A DNA stretch of 64,000 nt from Leptospira licerasiae serovar Varillal str. VAR 010. Lineage in GTDB: Bacteria > Spirochaetota > Leptospiria > Leptospirales > Leptospiraceae. The DNA is taken from the NCBI RefSeq assembly GCF_000244755.1, contig NZ_AHOO02000014.1:126501-190500 (forward strand), read 5' to 3'. The translations under genes and the position numbers were made by a program. How positions within the stretch are numbered: the stretch's first letter is position 1; each line of letters begins with the position of its first letter. This document shows positions 54,592 through 64,000 of this stretch, piece by piece. Under the pieces are notes generated by a model. That model did no database searches and was not told where the DNA came from. It saw only the letters and a program-made list of their open reading frames with translations.

Positions 54592-55695
54592 ATGGAAGTT
54601 AAGAACGCCAAGGAACTGAAGCGCCTTTCTAAAGAACTTCAAGAGAATTTTTTAAATCGATGGAAACTTCTGAACCTGGATAAAGACCAGGATCAACTCA
54701 AATCTTACAATGATCGTATCGCGGAGCCCAGCTTTTGGGATAACCCTGACCAGGCAAAATCGATCAGCCAAAGAAAAACGGAGTTAGAAAGAAAATTAGA
54801 GCCTTGGGTCAATATCCGCCGAGATATATTAGATTTTCCTGATTTAGTTGAACTCACTTTCGAAGAAAAAGGAGAAGACGGGGTAGATGAACTTAGTTCC
54901 GAATATCAAAGACTAAAATCCGAATTCGAAAGACTGGAACTTTTAGGCGCACTCAATGAGCCGGAAGATATGAAACCCGCCTTCTTGAATATCCACCCGG
55001 GCGCGGGTGGAACGGAAAGCCAAGACTGGGCAGAGATGCTTTTCAGAATGTATTTAAAATATTTCGATAAAAAGGGGTATCAGTATAGTGTTGTGGACTT
55101 CCAAGAAGGAGACGGCGCCGGGATCAAGAATGCCACCATACATGTGATAGGCGACTTTGCTTACGGTTTTTTAAAATGCGAGAATGGAGTTCATCGTTTG
55201 GTAAGGATCTCCCCTTTTGATGCGAACAAACGTAGGCATACTTCCTTCGTGTCAGTTCACGTTAGCCCTGAATTAGACGACGATATAAATATCCAGATAG
55301 AGGATAAGGATATCCGAGTGGATGTGTATCGTTCATCGGGAGCGGGAGGACAGCACGTTAACACCACGGACTCCGCGGTTCGTATTACTCACATTCCTTC
55401 CGGTATTGTAGTTGCTTGTCAGAACGAAAGGTCCCAGATCAAGAACAGGGATACAGCTTTTAAAATGTTAAAAGCAAGACTCTACGAACTAGAACAAGAA
55501 AGATTAAAAGACGATCTTGAAAAAAAATCCGGAGAAAAAAAGGATATCGCCTGGGGAAGCCAGATCCGTTCTTACGTATTCCATCCTTATAATATGGTAA
55601 AAGACCATCGTACGGATCATGAAACAGGAAATGTTCAGGCGGTCATGGACGGAGATATAGAACCGTTCATCATGGCTTACTTAAAAACTCTTTAA
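54592..55695 (+). CDS. prfB: peptide chain release factor 2, no programmed frameshift
   Basis: A 367-residue release factor. It has the SPF tripeptide that reads UGA and UAA ([20 protein letters not shown]) and the catalytic GGQ (residues 252-254 in [14 protein letters not shown]). Unlike E. coli and most bacterial prfB genes, the frame runs uninterrupted from the ATG; no CUU-UGA frameshift site is seen in the first 40 codons. GGA precedes the start. It converges with the TetR gene at 55713. Confidence 0.96.
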   Translation: MEVKNAKELKRLSKELQENFLNRWKLLNLDKDQDQLKSYNDRIAEPSFWDNPDQAKSISQRKTELERKLEPWVNIRRDILDFPDLVELTFEEKGEDGVDELSSEYQRLKSEFERLELLGALNEPEDMKPAFLNIHPGAGGTESQDWAEMLFRMYLKYFDKKGYQYSVVDFQEGDGAGIKNATIHVIGDFAYGFLKCENGVHRLVRISPFDANKRRHTSFVSVHVSPELDDDINIQIEDKDIRVDVYRSSGAGGQHVNTTDSAVRITHIPSGIVVACQNERSQIKNRDTAFKMLKARLYELEQERLKDDLEKKSGEKKDIAWGSQIRSYVFHPYNMVKDHRTDHETGNVQAVMDGDIEPFIMAYLKTL

Positions 55696-55712
55696 GGATC
55701 TATAATATTACT

Positions 55713-56285
55713 TTAGATGGGTTTATTTTCTTCCTGTACCCCTTCTAAGAATATGGTAACGATCGCATCGAATGCCATCGTATTAGAATAAGGGCTTTGG
55801 AATAAGTAAGTCGGATTTAAGATCCCGTCCACTGCAGCTATTAAAATATCGATCGTTAGCTCCGGAGTGATATCTTTTCGAATTTGTCCCGCCTTTTGTC
55901 CTTCCCGGAGGAGGTCCGCTAAACTCAAGATCCTTTGTTTACGGAACTCTCTCATGGTAATAAATAGATCCGGACGCGCCATTTCTATATCTTTTGCAAA
56001 CGTTTTGGACATCTTAGATCCCAGGTCCGAGATAAAAAACAGGATCTCCTTTAGGCGATCGATTGGATCCTTTGTTTTATCCTGTAAAACTTTATCGAAC
56101 TTTGCCTGGACTTTGGATCTCATCAACTCGAAAACGGAATCGATCAACTTATCCTTGGTATCATAATATTTATATAATGTTCTTTTGCTGATACCTATAT
56201 GTTTTGCGATCTGATCCGTATTGGTCTTTGCGAAACCGGAAGACAGAAAAAGGAGAAATGTCCTTTCTAAAATTCTATCTATCAT
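55713..56285 (-). CDS. TetR/AcrR-family regulator, last gene of an ABC-exporter operon
   Basis: A 190-residue regulator with helix-turn-helix [40 protein letters not shown] and [11 protein letters not shown]. Its ATG overlaps the TGA of the ATPase gene with a GGAGGAG site just before. It is therefore transcribed with the exporter it probably controls. A likely operator is the inverted repeat at 59065-59093 in front of the operon. Confidence 0.92.
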   Translation of the reverse strand: MIDRILERTFLLFLSSGFAKTNTDQIAKHIGISKRTLYKYYDTKDKLIDSVFELMRSKVQAKFDKVLQDKTKDPIDRLKEILFFISDLGSKMSKTFAKDIEMARPDLFITMREFRKQRILSLADLLREGQKAGQIRKDITPELTIDILIAAVDGILNPTYLFQSPYSNTMAFDAIVTIFLEGVQEENKPI

Positions 56286-56956
56286 TTCTCCTCCTTTCCA
56301 TTCGAGATCATGCCATCCACAAGTTTTATCTGTATCTTTGCAGACTTGGCAAAATCGGGATCGTGAGTGACCATGATGACGGTAGTTCCTTCCGTTCTAT
56401 TGATATCCTTAAAGATATCCATTACGATCTTTGCATTTGCGGAATCAAGAGCCCCGGTGGGTTCGTCCGCAAAAAGATATCTCGGCCTCATAACTAAAGC
56501 CCTTGCAATGGACACCCTTTGCATCTGTCCCCCGGAAAGTTTAGAAGGAATATGATCCAGTTTATCTCCCAGATCGAATCGTTTCAAAAGACGAATTGCA
56601 TCTTCCCTCTTTTCTTTAAGTTTTCCGGCTTTTAAAGCAGGCATCAAAACGTTCTCCAGGGCGGTAAACTCCGGAAGAAGATAATGAAATTGGAATACGA
56701 ATCCCATATGGAGATTTCTAAAAGAATGCAGATCTGTTTGAGACAAGGAGCTGATCTTCTTTTTGTCTATACTAATAACTCCTTGAGAAGGGTCATCCAA
56801 ACTGCTGATCAAATATAAAAGGGTGCTTTTTCCGGAGCCTGATTTCCCCGTTAAAGAAACAAATTCATTTTCTTTGATCTCCAGACTGATCCCTTTTATG
56901 ACGTCGACGGGAGGCTTTCCGAAACTCTTTTTAACGTTTTCTAATATAATTCCCAT
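56282..56956 (-). CDS. ABC-transporter ATP-binding protein (MacB/LolD type)
   Basis: A 224-residue ATPase with Walker [10 protein letters not shown] (about residues 37-45), Q-loop [10 protein letters not shown], signature LSGGQMQR, Walker [13 protein letters not shown] and the switch histidine in VTHDPDFA. This LolD/MacB class pairs with FtsX-type permeases. The ATG overlaps the permease stop by one base. It works with the permease and adaptor upstream. Confidence 0.94.
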   Translation of the reverse strand: MGIILENVKKSFGKPPVDVIKGISLEIKENEFVSLTGKSGSGKSTLLYLISSLDDPSQGVISIDKKKISSLSQTDLHSFRNLHMGFVFQFHYLLPEFTALENVLMPALKAGKLKEKREDAIRLLKRFDLGDKLDHIPSKLSGGQMQRVSIARALVMRPRYLFADEPTGALDSANAKIVMDIFKDINRTEGTTVIMVTHDPDFAKSAKIQIKLVDGMISNGKEEK

Positions 56957-58203
56957 TATTCCCCCCGAATGATCTCTATTGGAGATAGTTTACTCGCAGA
57001 TCTTGCGGGAAAAACGCTGGCAATCAAAGTGGCGATAAATGCAAGTAAGAATGCTTGAAAATAAATGGAGGGCGCAAACGAGACCATCATCATGCCGGAT
57101 TTGGTTTGCATGAGAGGATTTGAAAAGGATACATGCTCTAGTCTCCTGCAAATAAGGTTTCCTAAAACCATTCCCAAAACCCCTCCGGCTATTCCCAAAA
57201 TCAGACCTTGTATCAGAAATATTTTCAGAATGTCCCCTGCCTCGTATCCGATGGACCTCAGAATTGCGATCTCTCTTCTTTTTTGTCCGATCACTATGTT
57301 TAGAATATTATAAATCCCAAATCCAGCTACGAGAAGGATAGTCCCGACTAACGCATAACGGATCGCATCCTGCATTTTAAATAGAGAAATGAATGTGGCA
57401 TTTACGTCTTCCCAACTTTGAACTTTTACGTCTCCGGATTCTGCCCATTCTCTCGCTTTAAGCGTAGCTTTGGAAACGTCCTTAAGTCGGACCGCAATAT
57501 CGCTAATACGATTCGGAGTCTGATTTAAACTTTGTACATCTCCTAAATTAGCGAAAGCAGTACTCTCATCGACCGCCTTGTTCCCCATTTGGAAAGAAGC
57601 GGCTATCTTAAATGGTATCGGTTCGGATTTTCCAGTGCTGATGTAAACAGTGTCAGATACTCTTGCACCGAGTAATAACCGAAGTCCTTCCCCTATTACT
57701 AGTTTGTTACCGCTTTCTTTAATTTCTAAAAAATCTCCTAGGATGATATTCTCTTTGATCCTGGCAACTTTTGCTTGGGATTCAGGTTTCACGCCGATGA
57801 TCCTTCCTGCTTCCGCAATCTTTCCTCTTCTATATATTACTTTAATTTGAAGCTGAGGAGAACTTGCTTCCACCTCCGGATCGGAAGCGACTTTCTTTTG
57901 CCATCCTGCCTGATTCTCGATCTGCTCAGTATCTCTCCTTCCGGATGGAGGAACGGACCAAAATGGAATTTCTTTAGAACGGAAAAGTACCTGATCGAGG
58001 TCCTTCTCTCCAATAATTTTTACCTGAGAAGAGATCCTTATATGAGCGTCGTTATTCACTAGTTGATCTATAAGATATTCCCTTAATCCCAACATGATCC
58101 CTGAGATCACTATATAGGCGGTCGCTCCCAAAACGATCCCAAGTAGGGTAAGAATGGTTTGTCTTTTGCGGGCAGACATCTGCCTAAGAGCGATAAATAA
58201 CAT
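56956..58203 (-). CDS. ABC-transporter permease (FtsX/MacB type)
   Basis: A 415-residue permease. It has one N-terminal helix ([20 protein letters not shown]), a periplasmic MacB-like core domain (roughly residues 45-270) and three C-terminal helices with the FtsX signature [20 protein letters not shown] and [19 protein letters not shown]. The organisation matches lipoprotein-releasing or macrolide/peptide exporters. It begins directly after the adaptor gene stop codon (TAAATG). Confidence 0.92.
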   Translation of the reverse strand: MLFIALRQMSARKRQTILTLLGIVLGATAYIVISGIMLGLREYLIDQLVNNDAHIRISSQVKIIGEKDLDQVLFRSKEIPFWSVPPSGRRDTEQIENQAGWQKKVASDPEVEASSPQLQIKVIYRRGKIAEAGRIIGVKPESQAKVARIKENIILGDFLEIKESGNKLVIGEGLRLLLGARVSDTVYISTGKSEPIPFKIAASFQMGNKAVDESTAFANLGDVQSLNQTPNRISDIAVRLKDVSKATLKAREWAESGDVKVQSWEDVNATFISLFKMQDAIRYALVGTILLVAGFGIYNILNIVIGQKRREIAILRSIGYEAGDILKIFLIQGLILGIAGGVLGMVLGNLICRRLEHVSFSNPLMQTKSGMMMVSFAPSIYFQAFLLAFIATLIASVFPARSASKLSPIEIIRGE

Positions 58204-59022
58204 TTACTTATCCTCCTGGACAAGCACCTTATCCCCTAAACTCACTTCTCCAGAAACAAGCTCGGCGTATTCTCCATTCGTAATCCCCGTCTCGACCTCT
58301 CTAATATGAACATTACCATTTTCTAATACTTTAACTTTTCCGGACTTGATCCCTTTGATCGGGACTAATATCACGTTTTCTTTACTCGAAGTCTCTATGG
58401 CGACATCGGCAGTCATGCCGGGAAGGATCTCAGGAGGAATTCCGATCGGAGTGATATTAACTTGAAATTGCCCATCTGCAGGATAAACAGACTTTACTTC
58501 TCCCTCGAAGTTTTTATCTCCCAAAGCCTCAAAACGAATACGGACCTTTTGTCCTTTTTTGACCTTTACTGCCCCCTTCTCTTCCAAGGATACAGTCAGG
58601 TATCTCTTTTTCAGATCCATCACTGTAACTACAGGCGTTTGAGGAACCACAGTCTCCTTGGTTTCGTAAGCTACGTTAGTCACAACGCCTGAAAAAGGGG
58701 ACTTCATAGTACCAAAACTGTCAAACTCAACGAGAGGAGTTCCTTCTTGGACCTGATCTCCTTCTTCCACATAGATTTTTCGAATGGCAGAGGGGATTGC
58801 CACTCTAAGATGATATACTTCCGACGAGCTAACTGTCGCGAGACCATATACCGATTCAATAATGGAGCCTTTTATGATCTCGGAAGTGTCATTGTCGGAA
58901 TTCCTACCTTTCCAGATAAGAAGAGCCATAAGCAGGATTATTGGAATACTGCCCCAAAGTAGGAGTTTAGATCTTTGCTTGAGCAAAAGAATCCAACGAT
59001 CTAATGGAAGAGAAATTTTCAT
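58204..59022 (-). CDS. periplasmic adaptor (membrane-fusion, HlyD/MacA-like) protein
   Basis: A 272-residue adaptor with an N-terminal membrane anchor (LLLWGSIPIILLMALLIW), two lipoyl-like halves (YVEEGDQVQEGTPLVEFDSF; SPFSGVVTNVAYE) and a barrel domain (QVNITPIGIPPEILPGMTAD). There is no long coiled-coil hairpin between the lipoyl halves, so docking to a TolC duct may be weak or of another type. It is the first gene of the adaptor-permease-ATPase-TetR operon; AGGA precedes the ATG. Confidence 0.9.
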   Translation of the reverse strand: MKISLPLDRWILLLKQRSKLLLWGSIPIILLMALLIWKGRNSDNDTSEIIKGSIIESVYGLATVSSSEVYHLRVAIPSAIRKIYVEEGDQVQEGTPLVEFDSFGTMKSPFSGVVTNVAYETKETVVPQTPVVTVMDLKKRYLTVSLEEKGAVKVKKGQKVRIRFEALGDKNFEGEVKSVYPADGQFQVNITPIGIPPEILPGMTADVAIETSSKENVILVPIKGIKSGKVKVLENGNVHIREVETGITNGEYAELVSGEVSLGDKVLVQEDK

Positions 59023-59064
59023 GTCCTTGTCCTACCACCACTAGGACAAGATCCATTTTAAAAA

Positions 59065-59093
59065 GTAAACTATTTTATTGCATTTTAGTTTAC
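59065..59093. promoter_or_regulatory. GTAAACTA / TAGTTTAC inverted repeat upstream of the exporter operon
   Basis: Perfect 8-bp arms at 59065-59072 and 59086-59093, 13 bases apart, lie 43-71 bases before the adaptor start codon. The place suits a repressor site for the TetR encoded at the end of the operon. It is also upstream of the divergent DoxX-like gene. Near 59169 a partly damaged TGTAGGAGTTCTTACA palindrome is also present in this gap. Confidence 0.5.
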
Positions 59094-59275
59094 ATATAAT
59101 TGCGCCAAATTGTCATGCTTGGTCTGTATTTACACCTAAGAATTCATAGAGCCCATGTTAGACTGCGGTGTAGGAGTTCTTACAATACATAACCAGTTAA
59201 CATTCTGCCTCGATTTATATTTACAACTAAGTATGAATTTCTAACTATATCGAATCTCGAAATCAGAGGATCTAT

Positions 59276-59647
59276 ATGAACAAAACATTTATTACAGTTT
59301 TATATTGGGTAACCACTGGGCTTATCGCTGTTGGAAATTTATTCGGCGCTTATGCATACACAAGCCAAAGTCCACAAGTTTTAGAAGGACTTGCTCATCT
59401 CGGTTATCCTGGCTACGTAGCCCTAATTTTAGGACCTGCTAAAGGTTTAAGCGCACTCGCACTTCTTTATCCTAAATTTCCAAGACTAAAAGAATGGGCT
59501 TATGCTGGAATTACCTTTAACGTGTTAGGTGCAGGACTTTCTCACCTTTTGGCAAAAGATCCAAACTTCGCGACTCCATTTATTTTCCTAGCATTAGTTG
59601 CTGTTTCTTACATCACTTGGAGAAAGTTAGAAGCAGAAAAAGTTTAA
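59276..59647 (+). CDS. DoxX-like small membrane protein
   Basis: A 123-residue protein with four helices: FITVLYWVTTGLIAVGNLFG, GYPGYVALILGPAKGLSALA, LKEWAYAGITFNVLGAGLSH and FIFLALVAVSYITW. The GYPGYV and K-(L/W)-A patterns are those of the DoxX-like (PF13564) group. The role of the family is unsettled; some members act in redox or oxidative-stress complexes. GAGGAT stands just before the ATG. It diverges from the exporter operon. Confidence 0.85.
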   Translation: MNKTFITVLYWVTTGLIAVGNLFGAYAYTSQSPQVLEGLAHLGYPGYVALILGPAKGLSALALLYPKFPRLKEWAYAGITFNVLGAGLSHLLAKDPNFATPFIFLALVAVSYITWRKLEAEKV

Positions 59648-59659
59648 GAACGATCCATC

Positions 59660-59806
59660 TGTAGGAATTCCTACAATGTGTTAGGGCTCGCCCCCACCCT
59701 GCATTGGGATTGGGGGGAGTGGCTCGTGGGAGAGCTCTCCCTCCCATATCATTAATTCCGAATCCTTTCAACCAAATTTCACAACCCTCTTGTTGGAATT
59801 CCTACA
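59660..59806. repeat. 147-bp intergenic element bounded by palindromes (copy B)
   Basis: The left end is TGTAGGAATTCCTACA (59660-59675) and the right end TGTTGGAATTCCTACA (59791-59806). Inside are the hairpin CCCCCACCC / GGGATTGGGGGG and the shared AGTGGCTCGTGGGAGAGC. Distances agree with copy A within one or two bases. It lies between the DoxX-like gene and the convergent adenylate cyclase gene. Confidence 0.78.
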
Positions 59807-59849
59807 ATGAAAATTTACTTGCTCAAAAGACAATTTCACCTCTTACAAC

Positions 59850-59985
59850 CCGCGAGGGATCGAACCGGGGTCATAAAAATCGCGAACGCGATTTTTTGAC
59901 CGGAGGTGAGAGCCCGGTCCGAGCGCAACTTGTCCTGCCTTTAGGCAAACGCCTCCAGCTTTAAGGCAAACGCGAGGACGCGGCC
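59850..59985. repeat. dispersed hairpin repeat, family R2 (copy 2, with an internal insertion)
   Basis: It matches 48041-48124 from CCGCGAGGGATCGAACCGGG through the long hairpin to GCCCGGTCCGA. It is then interrupted by about 54 bases containing two CTTTAGGCAAACGC-like units before closing with GAGGACGCGGCC. Bases resembling the insert (GCACAACTAACGTGCCTGCC) follow copy 1. With copy B this fills the gap 59648-59994, where I see no gene. Confidence 0.72.
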
Positions 59986-59994
59986 AAAATATTT

Positions 59995-61353
59995 TTAAAA
60001 GGAAACGATCGGTTCTCTTTTTCCGAATTGTTTGCCGTATTCTTCCCAGAATTTCCCGTTTGGGTTTCGGGGATTTTTTCGATCTCTGAATTCAGGTTTT
60101 AATCCTAATAAAAAATACATCGCGGTCTTTTCTTTATTTTTCACCGGTAATTTTCCGCGGGACTTGAATTGAAAATATTCATCGGTTAAGTCAACGATGG
60201 ATTGGGTAACGTTTACTTTGCCGGGCTCGCTATTGGATTCCATTCGACTCGCAAGATTGACTGTGTCTCCCCATACGTCGTAGGAAAATTTTCGTGCACC
60301 GATTACTCCTGCGACGAGAGGTCCGGAGTGGATCCCTATTCTTGCCTTCCAATTTGGGCCTTTTTTCAATTTGGATAATTCTTCCAAACGTTCGAGCATT
60401 TCTAATGCAGCGAGCAGGCTATCGACTGCATGTGAGGATCTATAAGAGGGAACTCCGGCTACGCACATGTATGCGTCTCCGATCGTTTTCAATTTTTCTA
60501 ATCTATGAGTTTCAGTGACTGAGTCGAAATGCCTAAAACAAAAATCCAACTCTTTCACTAAGTCGTTTGGGGTAAGCTTTTCAGCAATCGAAGTGAATCC
60601 GTAAAAATCCGTGAATAAGACGGTAGCTTGAGTGATAAGTCTGGGTTCAGAACTTCCCGTTTTTTTGAGTTCTTCCGCAGTCTCTCTGGGAAGTATATTC
60701 AATAAAAGTAATTCTGTTTTGGCTTTTTCCTCTTTTAGGGAACGATCCGCTTCCCAGGCGGCTTGCGCCAATTCCTTTCCTATAAACGAAAACCAGGCGA
60801 CCACAAGGATCAAACTGGTGAAATAGAAATAACTCCTATATTTTGGGTCCAAACTAAGTATAGGATCAAAAAAATACGGTATAATATGCACAGAAACGAA
60901 CAAAAGAGCAAGTGCAGCTTCCATCATGTAAATGTATTTCTTTTCTTCCGGAGGAAATATATAAAAAGGAAATGCAAAACTTGCAAGAATGTACAGATCC
61001 AACCCTGCTTCTTGCGGCAATATCCTTGAGATCATCAATAGCTGCATTGTTCCTACGACTGCAAGTAATAGTCTCGCCGCCTTATGAGAACGTATAAAAT
61101 TAAAAAATAGAACGAATGCGTATCCGAATACATTTACGGTCCAGAGTAGATACAGCCAGATCGGAAATACTAATCCAAATGTAGTGAATACAATATAATA
61201 AACTAATGTAAATATAGCCGTGATCAACACTACTGCATTAGTAGCGACTATATATCTGGCTCCAAGGGCGTCTTCTACTCCGATCGATAGTAATTTTTTC
61301 CAGATCTTTTCCGGGACCCGGCAATATTCGAACAAGGTTTTGAAAACGCTCAT
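59995..61353 (-). CDS. class III adenylate cyclase with a membrane sensor domain
   Basis: A 452-residue cyclase. The N-terminal part holds six hydrophobic helices (about residues 33-195), then a short signalling helix (WEADRSLKEEKAKTELLLLN, ILPRETAEELK). The catalytic domain has the two metal aspartates in VLFTDFYGFTSIAEKLT and KTIGDAYMCVAG. The Lys of LKTIGD and the Asp of YDVWGDTVNLASRM fit ATP rather than GTP as substrate. Spirochaetes carry many such cyclases. The downstream sequence is the repeat-filled gap; its promoter is not identified. Confidence 0.92.
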   Translation of the reverse strand: MSVFKTLFEYCRVPEKIWKKLLSIGVEDALGARYIVATNAVVLITAIFTLVYYIVFTTFGLVFPIWLYLLWTVNVFGYAFVLFFNFIRSHKAARLLLAVVGTMQLLMISRILPQEAGLDLYILASFAFPFYIFPPEEKKYIYMMEAALALLFVSVHIIPYFFDPILSLDPKYRSYFYFTSLILVVAWFSFIGKELAQAAWEADRSLKEEKAKTELLLLNILPRETAEELKKTGSSEPRLITQATVLFTDFYGFTSIAEKLTPNDLVKELDFCFRHFDSVTETHRLEKLKTIGDAYMCVAGVPSYRSSHAVDSLLAALEMLERLEELSKLKKGPNWKARIGIHSGPLVAGVIGARKFSYDVWGDTVNLASRMESNSEPGKVNVTQSIVDLTDEYFQFKSRGKLPVKNKEKTAMYFLLGLKPEFRDRKNPRNPNGKFWEEYGKQFGKREPIVSF

Positions 61354-61436
61354 AGGCGACTATTTCGTCGGAATTTTCAGAAGTTGGAAATACTTATTTT
61401 CAGATATCGCAAAATTCTAAAACAGCGACTTTAGCT

Positions 61437-62804
61437 TTAGGAAGAAACTTCGACGGAGTTACGAATATGATCCAAAACCCTGTAATGAATCTTATGCAAA
61501 ATCCAATGTATCCAAACATTCCAATATGTAGTAGGACCGAATTTATTTACAAACCAAGTCCTCCCAATCAGAAGTGTCTCATTCTTGCCTAATGAAATGA
61601 GTTGAAAACTCCCCTTTTTAGAAGCGAAGTATCCGCCCAAATGTGTAGGCCTAAGATTTTTATAAGGACTAAGCTCTTTCATTGCATCCGGTTGGCGAAC
61701 CACATCAAACTCTAAGGAATTATTTTCGTCCCATTTGGTGATTGCTTCCACAAATACTCCGTTATTAAACTCACAGTATCGAATGGCGCCGATCCCTTTT
61801 CCTTCCACCCTTGCTCTAACCGGATAAGAGACTCCTGCATTAAAGATCAGTTCTTTTGGTTCCGGTATATCAGAAAATTCGAATAAACCTTTCCAGACCT
61901 TTTCTTTGGACGCGGAAATTTTCAGACTGGTTTCTACCATATACCAATCGGATTCCTTATCCAAATTCGCTTCCAGATAAGCGATAGAAGGAAGGACCAA
62001 GAATAAAAAAGGTATAACAGAGGATACAAACTTGGATTTTGCCTGCAGAAGATAAGCGATCCCCCCACCTAAAAATCCCAAAAAGTAGGCCAATGGAGCC
62101 GCCATCATAAGACAGATCGCCCCTTCCATCGCAACTATAAACGTTAAAAACCCGGCCAGAGAAATGGAACTTGCAGAGATCAATAACGCCTGCTTGAAAC
62201 CTACGAATTCCGTTCTGGAATACAAAGCAACGGAAGTGAAGCCGATTATAAAAGGTCCGCCTATGAACAAACTAGCTCCATATGTCTTTAGTATATCCGT
62301 TGAAAAAAGACTGAATAAAAGAGTGATACTCGCAGTGATGAGGATCGACCAAATGGAAACGATCAGTTTTGATTTTGGAATGAATTCTGCGGAAGACTCC
62401 GATCCTGGAGACTTGTACAAGTTCTCCGGGAGCACACATAACAGAAAGAACATGAGAAAGTTCAAAGCTGGTACAAAAAATAAAAATACCCAAAAAGGAC
62501 TTAGGCCGATGCTCCTGAGCCTTTTCAAACAAAGAACGGTTCCCAAATATAAAAACGGAAGAGAGAATCCGATCAGAGTGAAATAGAAAACAAAGTCCTC
62601 GGAAGAAGGATCCAAGGTAAACAAGCCTGTCGGATTTTTTATATAATCAGCCGCCCACCATTCCCGATTAAACACGAAATAGGACAAGGATCTATCTATT
62701 CCATATTTGATGAAGAAAAGGATCGTCCCGGAGATAAAAAATTTTTTACGATCTATCGGGACCGATACTTTTAAGATCTCACGAAGTTGAGTAAGTATTC
62801 CCAT
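61437..62804 (-). CDS. membrane protein with DUF805-like helices and a C-terminal SRPBCC-like domain
   Basis: A 455-residue protein. The N-terminal 260 residues carry about eight helices; the FLYLGTVLCLKRLRSIGLSP segment resembles DUF805. The C-terminal part from about residue 295 looks like an SRPBCC (START/polyketide-cyclase type) ligand pocket: VETSLKISASKEKVWKGLFE, RARVEGKGIGAIRYCEFNNG and ITKWDENNSLEFDVVRQPDA. A membrane-tethered hydrophobic-ligand domain is inferred. It starts 4 bases after the upstream gene stops, so the pair is coupled. Confidence 0.72.
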   Translation of the reverse strand: MGILTQLREILKVSVPIDRKKFFISGTILFFIKYGIDRSLSYFVFNREWWAADYIKNPTGLFTLDPSSEDFVFYFTLIGFSLPFLYLGTVLCLKRLRSIGLSPFWVFLFFVPALNFLMFFLLCVLPENLYKSPGSESSAEFIPKSKLIVSIWSILITASITLLFSLFSTDILKTYGASLFIGGPFIIGFTSVALYSRTEFVGFKQALLISASSISLAGFLTFIVAMEGAICLMMAAPLAYFLGFLGGGIAYLLQAKSKFVSSVIPFLFLVLPSIAYLEANLDKESDWYMVETSLKISASKEKVWKGLFEFSDIPEPKELIFNAGVSYPVRARVEGKGIGAIRYCEFNNGVFVEAITKWDENNSLEFDVVRQPDAMKELSPYKNLRPTHLGGYFASKKGSFQLISLGKNETLLIGRTWFVNKFGPTTYWNVWIHWILHKIHYRVLDHIRNSVEVSS

Positions 62805-62807
62805 GGT

Positions 62808-63374
62808 TCAATCGATCCCGGGAGAATCCAAAGGAAATAGATATTTCGTTTGTTTTTCAACAATCGGTTCGTAAATTTCCATAGAGGCTTTCCCATTCAT
62901 ATCGCAACCTTTTTCCAGACAGGCTTTCGTAAGTTCCGGATAAACTTTGAAAATTCCAAGAAAGATGGAAACGAAACTTTTCACAGGAAAGTCCGCAGTT
63001 AGATATCTTTTCTTTTCGATGATCTTGTATTTTAAAGGTAGAGAAAATCCGGAAGGAATTTCGGCTATAGGCTCGGAAAATAAAGCTCCGACTTCACATC
63101 TTAATTTTTCCTCCGGAACGTTTTTTGGATTATCCTTATAGATCCCGAAAAGTTTATAATTTTTAAGTCCCTTTTCCGGAAATTCCTTTTGGATAGTTTC
63201 GAAAGTTTCTCCAACATTCCTGTAATTCCCTACTCTATCATGTGAAAGAACATAGAATGGCCCCAATGTTTCTTCCTTTACCTTAACGGTATCGAACGCA
63301 CCCAAATAATAGAAATAACCGATCCCTGAAATAACTAAGGCAAGAATAACGCCTAAAAAGACTTTCAACTTCAT
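62808..63374 (-). CDS. membrane-anchored GyrI-like domain protein
   Basis: About 188 residues. One N-terminal helix ([20 protein letters not shown]) is followed by a GyrI-like/SOUL-type small-molecule-binding domain ([46 protein letters not shown]). The arrangement recalls TEX264-like proteins. The ATG at 63374 is used because GGAG stands six bases before it. Coupled to the SRPBCC membrane gene downstream, which suggests joint handling of a hydrophobic ligand, an inference only. Confidence 0.7.
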   Translation of the reverse strand: MKLKVFLGVILALVISGIGYFYYLGAFDTVKVKEETLGPFYVLSHDRVGNYRNVGETFETIQKEFPEKGLKNYKLFGIYKDNPKNVPEEKLRCEVGALFSEPIAEIPSGFSLPLKYKIIEKKRYLTADFPVKSFVSIFLGIFKVYPELTKACLEKGCDMNGKASMEIYEPIVEKQTKYLFPLDSPGID

Positions 63375-63480
63375 CATCAACTCCGGAAGGGAATTCTAAA
63401 CGAAGTACGATAACGAATGCAAGAAAGATTTTGATAGAATTTAGAACTGTATCAAGCTGATCTGCGACCCGGATGGAAAT

Positions 63481-64000
<520 letters not shown>

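Noticed and set aside
59704..59964. An 86-residue plus-strand frame after the DoxX-like gene
   Set aside because: It spans two repeat families and shows no homology-like motifs.

Overview
The window looks like chromosomal DNA of a Leptospira species (order Leptospirales). I infer this from the moderate AT bias, loose leptospiral-type lipoprotein signals, a spirochaete-type radical SAM/SPASM protein next to a sugar cytidylyltransferase, several fatty-acid-use genes, and dispersed palindromic intergenic repeats. Most of it is ordinary core and accessory chromosome. I saw no phage, insertion sequence, CRISPR array, rRNA gene or plasmid origin.

Layout. 0-2.5 kb: SirB1-type protein, N-terminal transketolase subunit and a small membrane protein (all minus). 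2.5-3.2 kb: tRNA-Thr(UGU), tRNA-Tyr(GUA) and a GC-rich repeat block. 3.2-14 kb: a lipoprotein amidohydrolase, then a minus-strand set (ChaN-like, class A penicillin-binding protein, exported protein), a dienelactone hydrolase, an exported glutathione peroxidase and a ceramidase-like lipoprotein. 14-19.2 kb: a fatty-acyl block with two hotdog thioesterases, two tandem thiolases and a divergent TetR with a clear operator candidate. 19-25.7 kb: lipoprotein, CASTOR/POLLUX-like channel, lipase with a histone-H1-like tail, MsrB and acyl-CoA dehydrogenase. 25.7-30.4 kb: TolC and RND efflux genes. 30.5-34.4 kb: birA-coaX-crcB, WG-repeat lipoprotein, ruvC and yebC. 35-39.7 kb: LytTR response regulator and histidine kinase, pectinacetylesterase/Notum-like lipoprotein, and a bile-acid:Na+ symporter-like protein. 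40-48 kb: hotdog protein, Na+/solute symporter, then lysC, a SurA-like PPIase, a spiro-SPASM radical SAM protein and a fused SpsF/PseG-like protein. 48-56 kb: TetR, DUF1801, valS, purD, hypothetical, prfB. 55.7-59 kb: adaptor-permease-ATPase-TetR exporter operon. 59-64 kb: DoxX-like protein, class III adenylate cyclase, SRPBCC membrane protein with a GyrI-like partner, and the C-terminal part of adenosine deaminase.

The most important observation is an assembly artefact. At 8125-8166 the penicillin-binding protein gene is interrupted by a 42-bp sequence centred on a perfect loxP site. It matches, as far as I remember it, the Roche/454 Titanium paired-end linker. It is flanked by a perfect 190-bp direct duplication (7935-8124 and 8167-8356). 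Deleting 232 bp restores one 893-codon reading frame, so the apparent frameshift, the split gene and the recombination site are not biology.

The best candidates for undescribed biology are the radical SAM / SpsF-PseG fusion pair (44.8-47.9 kb), probably for a cell-surface or protein-linked sugar, and a roughly 147-bp intergenic element bounded by TGTAGGAATTCCTACA-type palindromes (33506-33653, 59660-59806, with a decayed relative near 34884-35012). Two further dispersed repeat families occur. Several strong inverted repeats lie at promoter positions next to TetR genes and the two-component system, and they suggest local autoregulation.
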